Positions 35,717-43,357 of a stretch of 64,000 bases of DNA are shown piece after piece; within the stretch, counting starts at the first letter, position 1, and every line of letters begins with the position of its first letter. Below the pieces are notes generated by a model. It did not search any database, was not told the origin of the DNA, and worked only from the letters and a program-made list of their open reading frames with translations. Where the stretch lies: positions 62,001-126,000 of the forward strand of contig NZ_AUFC01000005.1 in assembly GCF_000426305.1 (NCBI RefSeq). Reading direction: 5' to 3'. The translations under genes and the position numbers were made by a program. The DNA comes from Anaerovorax odorimutans DSM 5092 (lineage in GTDB: Bacteria > Bacillota > Clostridia > Peptostreptococcales > Anaerovoracaceae).

Positions 35717-36571
35717 TTATTCTGTTATTTCAACAGTATCCTCGCCATTTTCACATTCTTTACCTTTAGGATCAAATATATCCGCTGTGGTTTTTTCATA
35801 ATCACTTACTTTTAAATTAGCTTTTAAAACTGCATTATGATTGTTGCCGCTTAATGTAGCTTCCATACTATTTTTTACAATTCTTCCCTGTTCATCTAAT
35901 GATACCTTAACATTAACATTGTCAATATACGGATCATTTCCAAATTTAGAAAAGACTTCATCTTCATAATCTGAATTATTATTTCCTGCTGTAAACATTA
36001 AAGATAAACCTGCATTTACAATTTCAGGGATTTGATTACCCGAAACATTAATTGTATAGTTACTGATACCATCTTTTGAGGATTCCAATACTACATTGTT
36101 TTTCAAGTCTCCTACAATAGTATCTGTAAGAAGTTCTGCAAAACGAACAGCTTTCTTTGAAGTCGCATCATCCAAAGGGATCAAAGTTCCATTTTTATTT
36201 CCACTATTATAAAAATAGTAACTGTTATTTCTAATATCATAATTATAAACCTTGTCACCTTCTCTATAAGTGCAGTCTTCCCAAACATAATCATCTTCAT
36301 TAAGTGAATCTGTATTTTTCTGATAACTACTGCTGTTTCCATCTGAGCACTTATAGTTGCCTATATTATTCATCATTTCCTTTCCATCTATTGTAAGTGT
36401 CATGTCATAATCAGCTGTGAAGTTATTCTCTTCAAAAGCTAATTGCTTTAATGCATTTTTGTAATTTGAATACCCATTTGCATCGTCAAAGTTTGCGTAT
36501 ACAGTTGTTGTAAGTACAAGCATACCAACTATTAAACAAACTAAAGTCATAAAATGTTTTTTACGTCTCAT
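35717..36571 (-). CDS. Secreted protein of unknown function, first gene of the ABC/two-component operon
   Basis: 284 residues. A signal sequence with positive MRRKK and hydrophobic core VCLIVGMLVLTTTVYA is followed by a soluble, acidic, Asn- and Tyr-rich domain (FEENNFTADYDMTLTIDGKE, VYNYDIRNNSYYFYNS, VKVSLDEQGRIVKNSMEATL). No lipobox Cys. The repeated short beta-strand pattern looks like a lipoprotein-type half-barrel, but no family is recognised. Position suggests it is the substrate-binding, protective or sensing component that the transporter and kinase serve. Confidence 0.7.
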   Translation of the reverse strand: MRRKKHFMTLVCLIVGMLVLTTTVYANFDDANGYSNYKNALKQLAFEENNFTADYDMTLTIDGKEMMNNIGNYKCSDGNSSSYQKNTDSLNEDDYVWEDCTYREGDKVYNYDIRNNSYYFYNSGNKNGTLIPLDDATSKKAVRFAELLTDTIVGDLKNNVVLESSKDGISNYTINVSGNQIPEIVNAGLSLMFTAGNNNSDYEDEVFSKFGNDPYIDNVNVKVSLDEQGRIVKNSMEATLSGNNHNAVLKANLKVSDYEKTTADIFDPKGKECENGEDTVEITE

Positions 36572-37036
36572 AATCCTAAATCCTCCTTAAAACTTTGTAA
36601 TTAAATATTTAATATGCAGATACTCTGTAATGATTAAGCCCTGCATCCTTTATGTTTTTATTCTAAACCATAACTTTTAATATTATATAACTAAATTATT
36701 AATAAATTATTAACAAATATTAATTAACTATAACTTACTAAAGCTTTATAACTTTCAATAAAAATAGATAGTATAAAATATTTTGTGTAAATAAAAATGA
36801 GAAGTCACTCGTATATAGGGTTATAATTTTAAGTAACCAAACAAAAAATTTAATCAGTAGGACTTCTCTATGACTAATGATACCAAAAATTAAAGAAATC
36901 CTATACAATAATTTAGGATTTGAAAACTAAAATCTTAGTTATGTAATTCAATAGATGCTTTTTTTCATTTTTTGCCTATTTTAATATTAAAGCACAATCT
37001 AAAATATTAGGCATATGATAATATTATAAAATTGCG
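36572..37036. other. Intergenic region with an inverted repeat and possible mobile-element scar
   Basis: The divergent promoters of the secreted-protein and cupin genes should lie here. An inverted pair GAGAAGTC (36800 area) and GACTTCTC (36863 area) about 55 bp apart is followed by a short ATG-initiated frame that stops after seven codons. This could be the edge of a decayed insertion sequence or a MITE, which I cannot classify. Confidence 0.3.
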
Positions 37037-37051
37037 AAAGGAGTGAAAAAT

Positions 37052-37444
37052 ATGCATTATACGCTCATGGATTTTGGACCGGAACCACTTGTTTTAAATA
37101 TTGATAAAGTTACAAAACATAATGATACTTATCGTACAGCTTTATGGACAGGAGATAATTTACAAGTTACATTAATGTGTATTAATCCCGGAGATGACAT
37201 AGGGTTGGAAACTCATCCCAATGTGGATCAATTTATACGAATTGAAGACGGTCAAGGAATTGTTAAAATGGGAGACACAAAAGATAAACTAGATTATCAA
37301 GAAAGAATATATGATGACTATGCAATTATGATACCTGCAGGAAAATGGCATAATGTAATCAATACAGGGAATAAACCCCTTAAATTATACGCCATCTATG
37401 CCCCTCCCGAACATCCTCGTGGTACAATTAATAAAACAAAATAA
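37052..37444 (+). CDS. Cupin-domain protein
   Basis: About 130 residues. The start ATG at 37052 has GGAG eight bases upstream; the in-frame GTG at 37043 overlaps that site. Cupin motif 1 (GDDIGLETHPNVDQFIRIEDG) and motif 2 (PAGKWHNVINTGNKPLKLYA) hold the His/Glu metal ligands (H, D/Q, H). It is a single small cupin of the mannose-6-phosphate-isomerase-like group; the reaction is unknown. Confidence 0.85.
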   Translation: MHYTLMDFGPEPLVLNIDKVTKHNDTYRTALWTGDNLQVTLMCINPGDDIGLETHPNVDQFIRIEDGQGIVKMGDTKDKLDYQERIYDDYAIMIPAGKWHNVINTGNKPLKLYAIYAPPEHPRGTINKTK

Positions 37445-37456
37445 GAAAAAATGTAA

Positions 37457-37484
37457 AACGTTTCTGAAAAACTCAGAAACGTTT
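37457..37484. terminator. Bidirectional terminator between cupin gene and zinc-type operon
   Basis: Arms AAACGTTTCTGA and TCAGAAACGTTT, a perfect 12-bp stem, with T-rich flanks on both strands. It serves the converging cupin and YcgQ-like genes. Confidence 0.85.
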
Positions 37485-37492
37485 ATTTACTT

Positions 37493-38374
37493 TTAATAAG
37501 GATATATATAGTCTTGTTCAGGTTTCTCAATTGGCTCAATACTTTTTACTTCAAGAGAAGGAATAGTTTCTCCATTCAATTCAGTTTTTTTAATAGTACC
37601 TGTTACCCTTACCCAAGAATCCATTTTTAGCTCCGAAGATTTATCATAGTTACAAAGTAATCCTACAGTTTGCATATCAGCAGCACAGCACACCATCATA
37701 AGCCTTCCAAGAACAAAACTGGTATCAGGGAATTGCTGATTATCTTTAAATACAAAACCATAAGCTTCAACTCCTACACCTTCATAATCGTCTATATCAG
37801 AATAAAATTCATTCAAATAATGGTAAAATTTGTTACTATCCATAACAATATTGCCGTTTTCTATATCATAATTTGATCCGCTGCCATCATAGTTTTCGGA
37901 AAAGCTATCAAATTCTTCATCATAATTATCTTCATTATTTTCATCATTTGTACTATAACTGTTTTCTGGCTGCTTATCATTATTTTCATTGTTTGCAGTT
38001 TTACTGTTTCCCATACTGTTTTCTGTTGACAATTGAACAGAGCTTACATTTTTTGCACTTGAATCAAATTCCATAGGAGGAATAATGAAAGCCATAATTA
38101 AAGGTATTACAAAAAAAATTAACATTGAAACTTCCACTTTATCATTATTCTCGTTTATCTTCTTTTTTTTAACAAAAGTCTGATATATTAAAATAAACCC
38201 AATTATAATCATTGCTGCCGCAGCAAATAACATAAAAGGAATATTTCTCGGATGCACATATTGAGTAACTGACGAGGTTGTTATCGTTACAATAAAAAAA
38301 GCGGCAAATCCAAGAAGTACAAAAATCTCTATTAAAATATTTATATTATAAACCCATGCATTTTTTGATTTCAT
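37493..38374 (-). CDS. TIGR03943/YcgQ-like membrane protein, partner of the YcgR-like permease
   Basis: 293 residues. Three N-terminal membrane helices (about 10-30, 42-64, 80-100) are followed by a low-complexity Asn/Glu/Asp linker (about 110-165) and a C-terminal OB-like domain (CCAADMQTVGLLCNYD, WVRVTGTIKKTE). The family always accompanies UPF0718 permeases. The CCAAD motif may bind metal. It is the last gene of the zinc-type operon, 10 bp after the permease. Confidence 0.85.
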   Translation of the reverse strand: MKSKNAWVYNINILIEIFVLLGFAAFFIVTITTSSVTQYVHPRNIPFMLFAAAAMIIIGFILIYQTFVKKKKINENNDKVEVSMLIFFVIPLIMAFIIPPMEFDSSAKNVSSVQLSTENSMGNSKTANNENNDKQPENSYSTNDENNEDNYDEEFDSFSENYDGSGSNYDIENGNIVMDSNKFYHYLNEFYSDIDDYEGVGVEAYGFVFKDNQQFPDTSFVLGRLMMVCCAADMQTVGLLCNYDKSSELKMDSWVRVTGTIKKTELNGETIPSLEVKSIEPIEKPEQDYIYPY

Positions 38375-38383
38375 TTTATCCCC

Positions 38384-39481
38384 CTATAAAAACAAAGTTC
38401 CCATGAAATAAATCATTATAAAATTAATAAAAAAAACAAAAATACATAAACCAAAGACAAATTTCTTTTTAAAGCTTCCTAAAAGCATAAAAATATTTTT
38501 AATATCCATCATAGGACCAAAAACCATGAACCCCATTATAGAAGCTATTGAAAACTTATCTATAAAGCTTCTCGCAATAAAAGCATCTGATGTTGAACAA
38601 GCTGAAAATAAAAATGCTGCTGCCATCATAATAAAAAGAGATAAGCCATTTTGTGTATAAAGGTTTATAAAGACTTCTCTAGGTATTATAGCTTGAATCA
38701 AGCTTGTTATAAAAGCACCTAATACAAGATATCTTCCCACGCCAAAAAATTCTTCACCTGAGTGCAAAAATAATGCTTTTAGCTTTTCATTTAAACTAAT
38801 TTTATGGCTTACATGATTATGACCGCAGCATACGCAAGAGCAATCATGTGTATGATGTATATCATGTACATTTTTTAATGCGTCTTCTCCAAAGCCTGTA
38901 AAAAATAAAATAACTCCTATAATCAAAGCAATCATTAATCCAAATATAACTCTAAGTAATGCAATTTGCGGCTGACCCGGGAAAGCATATAAGGTTGATA
39001 AAATAACTATTGGATTTATAATGGGAGCTGAAAACATAAAAGTTAATGCAATTGGAAGCGCTACTCCTTTTTTGACAAGACCGGTCATCACAGGAACGAT
39101 TGCACATTCACATACAGGGAATAGTATACCTCCAAACATGGCGGTAAGAAAACCTAGTCCATATTTTCTGGGAAAAACCTTAACAATAAAATCATCTGGC
39201 ACAAAAACATGCAATGCTGAAGCTACAAATACTCCCACAAGCATAAAAGGAAATGCCTGCATAAGAATACTTATAAAAATAGTGTTAAAAACTTTTAATC
39301 CATTAAGGCTTAAATTATATGTTTCAATTGTACGTAAATACGAAAAAACTATGTAACATAGTGCAAAAACCATAATTATAATTGATAAAGCAACTGTCTT
39401 ATCTTTCTTTCTCTTTTCTTTATCCTTTGAATAAATTTCTTCTTCTAACCCAATTTCCATGCCCTTCATCTTTTCATTCAT
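38384..39481 (-). CDS. YcgR/YraQ-like permease (UPF0718) with Cys/His-rich loop
   Basis: About 365 residues; the ATG at 39481 follows GGAGAG, and the longer TTG form overlaps the regulator gene. Eight or more hydrophobic segments carry the family motif FPVCECAIVPVMTGLVKKGV and a second Cys-containing ACSTSDAF. The central cytosolic loop HDIHHTHDCSCVCCGHNHVS has five His and four Cys and is very likely metal-binding. The location inside a ZnuABC/Fur operon suggests metal or metallochaperone-linked transport. Confidence 0.85.
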   Translation of the reverse strand: MNEKMKGMEIGLEEEIYSKDKEKRKKDKTVALSIIIMVFALCYIVFSYLRTIETYNLSLNGLKVFNTIFISILMQAFPFMLVGVFVASALHVFVPDDFIVKVFPRKYGLGFLTAMFGGILFPVCECAIVPVMTGLVKKGVALPIALTFMFSAPIINPIVILSTLYAFPGQPQIALLRVIFGLMIALIIGVILFFTGFGEDALKNVHDIHHTHDCSCVCCGHNHVSHKISLNEKLKALFLHSGEEFFGVGRYLVLGAFITSLIQAIIPREVFINLYTQNGLSLFIMMAAAFLFSACSTSDAFIARSFIDKFSIASIMGFMVFGPMMDIKNIFMLLGSFKKKFVFGLCIFVFFINFIMIYFMGTLFL

Positions 39482-39485
39482 TAAA

Positions 39486-39929
39486 TCACTCTCCAATTAA
39501 TCCCTTTTTTTGACATTCAGGACAATATCCATATATATTTAACTTATGTCCTGTTATAATAAAATCTGTCTTCTCTTCAAGAAATTTTTCATAATCTCCT
39601 AACGGACAATTTTCAATAGATAACATTTTTTTACAGCTTATACAAACAAGAAAATGTTTATGTGCTTTATTATTATATTCATAAAGTGCTTTTTTCTCAT
39701 CTGTAACAATATGTTTTAATAGTAATTCTTTATTATATAAAGTCTCCAGTGTCCTATAAACAGTAGATAAATTAATAGAAATATTATTTTCTATCAAATG
39801 ATAATATATCTCTTCTGCATTGACAGGCTGTTTTACATTTTTTAAAAATTTTAAAACAGCTACTCTATGTTTAGTATTTTTCAATCCACTGTCTTTTAAC
39901 AAATTCTCAAGTTCTATATTTTTATCCAT
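39486..39929 (-). CDS. Fur-family metal regulator (probably Zur-type)
   Basis: 147 residues. An N-terminal winged helix (TKHRVAVLKFLKNVKQPVNA, STVYRTLETLYNKEL) precedes a dimerisation domain with KAHKHFLVCISCKKM and a terminal YCPECQK, giving the two CxxC pairs of the structural zinc site. Cotranscription with the ZnuABC-like transporter and a palindromic operator at the operon promoter argue for zinc, but Fur itself cannot be excluded. Confidence 0.85.
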   Translation of the reverse strand: MDKNIELENLLKDSGLKNTKHRVAVLKFLKNVKQPVNAEEIYYHLIENNISINLSTVYRTLETLYNKELLLKHIVTDEKKALYEYNNKAHKHFLVCISCKKMLSIENCPLGDYEKFLEEKTDFIITGHKLNIYGYCPECQKKGLIGE

Positions 39930-39957
39930 ATCTTGTATTCTCCATTTATTTTATTTC

Positions 39958-40794
39958 TTATACGTTTTTAATATGGCTCTTTTTAATTATTCTATCTATC
40001 CAACGTACTCCATAACATAAAAGATAACACAAAACTGATAAAATTACTATAGCAGCACCGGATGCTATATTTGTAATGTAAGAAATCCATAAACCAACAA
40101 AACAAAATAAAATCCCAAGAAAAATAGCATAAATCATTCGTTTTTTCAATTTCAAAGAAAATTTTTCTGCCGTTGCCGCAGGAGCAGTTAATAGTGATAA
40201 AACTAAAATAATTCCCACAACACGTATAAGTACAACTACTGTCATAGCAACAAGTATTAAAAGCAAATATTCTAAAAACGCAGTCCTTATACCAATAATG
40301 GAAGCAAATTCTTCATCAAAGAGATAAGCTTTCCAGGCATTAAATAAAATAATTATAATGAAAACCACAACAATAGTAAGCCCAAGCATTAAATAAATAT
40401 CTGATCTTGTCACTGATAAAATATTACCAAACAGGTAAGAAGTTAAATCAGGAGGATATCCCTTCATTAAAGAAATAAATAAAATCCCAAGAGCCATTCC
40501 AAGAGACCAAAATAGACCAATCACCACATCTGGACGAGCTCCTCCTTTTCTCTTTATAAAACCAATGCCTAAAGCTGCACCAACAGAAAAAATAAAAGCT
40601 CCCAAAATAGGTTCAAATCCCATAAGATATCCAAGTCCGACTCCTCCATAAGAAGTATGTGCTATTCCACCGCTCATCATTACCAGCTTTTTCTCTACAA
40701 TGATTACCCCGATAATTCCACAAACAATACTTGCAAGAAATCCTGCAACTAAAGCATTTTGTAAAAATTGGTATTTAAATATTGCATCAATCAA
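39958..40794 (-). CDS. znuB: Metal ABC transporter permease (ZnuB/AdcB-like)
   Basis: 278 residues with eight or nine hydrophobic segments of the ABC-3 family, including SGGIAHTSYGGVGLGYLMG and LLTAPAATAEKFS. The start is TTG inside the end of the ATPase gene (8-bp overlap). It forms the membrane channel for zinc or manganese import; zinc is favoured by the neighbouring regulator. Confidence 0.85.
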   Translation of the reverse strand: MIDAIFKYQFLQNALVAGFLASIVCGIIGVIIVEKKLVMMSGGIAHTSYGGVGLGYLMGFEPILGAFIFSVGAALGIGFIKRKGGARPDVVIGLFWSLGMALGILFISLMKGYPPDLTSYLFGNILSVTRSDIYLMLGLTIVVVFIIIILFNAWKAYLFDEEFASIIGIRTAFLEYLLLILVAMTVVVLIRVVGIILVLSLLTAPAATAEKFSLKLKKRMIYAIFLGILFCFVGLWISYITNIASGAAIVILSVLCYLLCYGVRWIDRIIKKSHIKNV

Positions 40795-41563
40795 AACTAT
40801 TTACCTCCTCATGACATTTTAAAACTCTGTGGGGGACACCGTGAGCAATTAAATCCACAGGACAGCCATAAAGACTTGTAACAATTTTTTCCGTAAGCTC
40901 AGGTTCTCCATGATAGACTAATTTTTCATTAAGGCAAGCAAGTTTAGTTACTTGTGATGAAACTGCCAGTAAATCATGAGTAACAAGAATAATTGTCATT
41001 TTTTTATTTAGTTCTCCAAGAAGACTATATATTTGATTTCTTGAAACTGCATCTACACTAGCAGTAGGCTCGTCCAGAAGCAAAATTTTAGGATTTACTG
41101 TTAAAGCCCTTGCAATTAACATACGCTGAAACTCTCCTCCAGACAATTCAGAAATCTGCCTGTGTGCCAAATGCTTGAGGCCTACATTTTCCAGCGCGTA
41201 AAAAGCTATTTCTTTATCTTGTTTACTAAATCTATAAAAAGGAGAAAGACCTTGATTAAGTCTTCCAGTCAACACAACTTCAATAACAGAAATAGGAAAA
41301 CGTTTATCCATTGTAGCTATTTGAGGAACATAACCTATTACTTTTCTATTTTTGCCTATCTTTTTACCATATATCTCAATACTTCCACTATTTATTGGAA
41401 TAAGACCTAAAATAGATTTTAAAAGTGTAGTCTTTCCTCCTCCATTTGGTCCTATTATACCTAAATATTCCCCTTCTTCAACATCAAAGCAAACACCTGT
41501 AATTGCAGGTGTTTGCTCATAATATACCGATAAATTTTCTATTTTAACAGCTACTTGACTCAC
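40787..41563 (-). CDS. znuC: Metal ABC transporter ATPase (ZnuC/AdcC-like)
   Basis: 258 residues. Walker A GPNGGGKT, signature LSGGEFQRMLIAR, Walker B ILLLDEPTASVD and switch His in LVTHDLLAV. GTG start overlapping the stop of the binding-protein gene (GTGA). Confidence 0.88.
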   Translation of the reverse strand: MSQVAVKIENLSVYYEQTPAITGVCFDVEEGEYLGIIGPNGGGKTTLLKSILGLIPINSGSIEIYGKKIGKNRKVIGYVPQIATMDKRFPISVIEVVLTGRLNQGLSPFYRFSKQDKEIAFYALENVGLKHLAHRQISELSGGEFQRMLIARALTVNPKILLLDEPTASVDAVSRNQIYSLLGELNKKMTIILVTHDLLAVSSQVTKLACLNEKLVYHGEPELTEKIVTSLYGCPVDLIAHGVPHRVLKCHEEVNSFD

Positions 41564-42459
41564 TCCATTACCTCCGCCATAGTCTTTGCCATTTCTTTAA
41601 GATTATCAATGTAATCTGCTGCAAGAGGTTCAAGTTTTATTGTCTTACCTCCTATTTCTTCTGCAAAAGCCTCTGATTGACTGCTGTCAATCTCTTCTTG
41701 GTAAAATATTACTTTAATGTTTTCTTTCTTTGCAAGGTCAATCATTTCTTGCAAACGTTGTGCCGTAGATTCCTTTCCCTCTTTCTCTAAAGCATACATC
41801 TGCAAACCATAATCATCTGCAAGATATCCAAAAGCCGGATGATAAACTATAAACTTCTTATTTTTTACACCCGTCAGAGAAGATACTATTTCTTTATCCA
41901 AATTATCTAACTTACTTATGTATTCATCAGCATTTTTCTCGTAAGTTTCTTTATTTTTCTCATCAAGTTTTCCCATTTCCTCTGAAATTGCTTCTACCAT
42001 AACTTTAGCTCTTTTAGGTGAAAGCCAAATGTGAGGATCTCTTTCTCCTGATTCAAATGTTCTATCCGGATAAACATCAGCTACCTTCTCTTGCAAGGAT
42101 ATGGTTTTGATATTACCTGCAGTGGGCAATATATTTGCTTCCTCTGTTGGAACTCCTATAGTAAAATAGACACTTGCATTTGAAAACTTTTCCATTTGCT
42201 GTGGCGTTGGTTCATAATTTTCCGGACTACTTCCTGGAGGAACCATAGTAATAACTTCTGCTAAGTCTCCGCATACTGCTTCTGCAAAAGTTTTTTCAGG
42301 AACAATTGTAACAGCGACAATCGGTTTTTCTGCCTTTTCTGCTTCACCATTGTTACTGTCATTATCCGCTGTATCATCTTTAGAACAACCTGCAAATAAT
42401 AATAAACTTGTTACAAGCATGCAGCAAGTTGCAATTCCGATTTTCTTCTTAATTTTCAT
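41560..42459 (-). CDS. znuA: Zinc-type substrate-binding lipoprotein (ZnuA/AdcA-like)
   Basis: 299 residues. Lipoprotein signal with lipobox LLFAGC, then an Asp/Asn linker and a cluster A-I metal-binding fold. Likely ligands are in PENYEPTPQQ, DPHIWLSPKRA, VYHPAFGYLADDYGL and a C-terminal Glu/Asp. The His-rich loop found in many ZnuA proteins is absent; the corresponding region is short, so the metal could also be Mn. It is the first gene of the six-gene operon. Confidence 0.87.
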   Translation of the reverse strand: MKIKKKIGIATCCMLVTSLLLFAGCSKDDTADNDSNNGEAEKAEKPIVAVTIVPEKTFAEAVCGDLAEVITMVPPGSSPENYEPTPQQMEKFSNASVYFTIGVPTEEANILPTAGNIKTISLQEKVADVYPDRTFESGERDPHIWLSPKRAKVMVEAISEEMGKLDEKNKETYEKNADEYISKLDNLDKEIVSSLTGVKNKKFIVYHPAFGYLADDYGLQMYALEKEGKESTAQRLQEMIDLAKKENIKVIFYQEEIDSSQSEAFAEEIGGKTIKLEPLAADYIDNLKEMAKTMAEVME

Positions 42460-42496
42460 AATTATACCCCTTTATCTTATTATAGTTTTTTAATTG

Positions 42497-42519
42497 CAAA
42501 TGCAAATTGTTTGCATTTG
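42497..42519 (-). promoter_or_regulatory. Palindromic operator of the zinc-type operon
   Basis: A perfect 10-bp inverted repeat, CAAATGCAAA and TTTGCATTTG, separated by TTG. It lies immediately downstream of the -10 box, so a bound repressor would block initiation. The presumed ligand is the Fur-family regulator encoded in the operon (autoregulation). The sequence differs from the Bacillus Zur consensus as I recall it. Confidence 0.75.
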
Positions 42520-42525
42520 TTTTAT

Positions 42526-42554
42526 AGTATACTATTATTTTTTTTATTATTCAA
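42526..42554 (-). promoter_or_regulatory. Promoter of the zinc-type operon
   Basis: -35 TTGAAT (42549-42554), 17-bp spacer, -10 TATACT (42526-42531) on the minus strand, abutting the palindromic operator. Confidence 0.75.
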
Positions 42555-42738
42555 TAACATTTTAATAATATTTTTAAATTTTTCCATTTATAAGCTTACT
42601 GAGATTTATCAAGAATAACTTAATAAATGATCATCTTTTAAGAATTAAATACTAATAAAATATCCTAATTCATCAATAATTAACAAAACACCTTTTTATA
42701 TTTATTCATTTTCAGCAAACTCCCATACTAAATCTAGT

Positions 42739-42770
42739 AAAAAAGATTAGATACTACTCTAATCTTTTTT
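42739..42770. terminator. Bidirectional terminator-like hairpin
   Basis: Arms AAAAAAGATTAGA and TCTAATCTTTTTT with a 6-nt loop, ideal on both strands. The nearest intact minus-strand gene (RND pump) ends about 590 bp away, so it may have served the now-decayed gene at 42953-43099. Confidence 0.7.
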
Positions 42771-42952
42771 AACTTAAAAATACGCTTATACTTTATTTTA
42801 ATGTAATCCAAAAATCTCATTTCCTAGCCTATTCCTAGATCTATTTCCAACCCCTAAAATCATCGTATTTTTTCATCAGAATAGGTTTCAGACGTATTAA
42901 TCCAAGTTCTAAACTGTAATTCATATTTTTTACCATTTTTCTTTATTAGGTC

Positions 42953-43099
42953 TTATGTAATCCGTTTACGTGATATAAATTCATCGATTTGTTCCATGAT
43001 CTCATTATGATTTCTTAGAAAAGTTTTACTTACACGCGTTTTTCGACATATTTCTGATTTTGAAATATTATACTGGTTAAATCCTCTAAATTTTTCCAT
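42953..43099 (-). pseudogene. Decayed TnpC/DUF6262-like transposon protein fragment
   Basis: A 48-codon minus frame contains an HTH-like stretch KSEICRKTRVSKTFLRNHNE followed by IMEQIDEFISRKR. It recalls the C-terminal HTH of Tn554-type TnpC proteins (AKEAGVSKSTLY... ERIE.LR). Related coding in another frame just upstream (MKKQVILSLLREWKN) suggests a frameshift. No transposase partner is present. Assigned from pattern memory only. Confidence 0.35.
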
Positions 43100-43357
43100 T
43101 CTCTTAATAAAGATAATATGACTTGCTTTTTCATTTTAACTTAAGAATTTTTTTATACCAATCAAAATTTTTATTATAAAAATTAGAATCTTTTTACATA
43201 TCATCTCATATTTTTCATGCAAGCTCTAATAGCAACTCCTTACGGTAACATCATATCTATAATAAGCTCAGGTTTGATTATACATGGGAAAAATTCCACA
43301 GTTAAATCAGAGAATAGTTTACAAAACAATTTATTTTAATTGCTTCTTATTATAATT

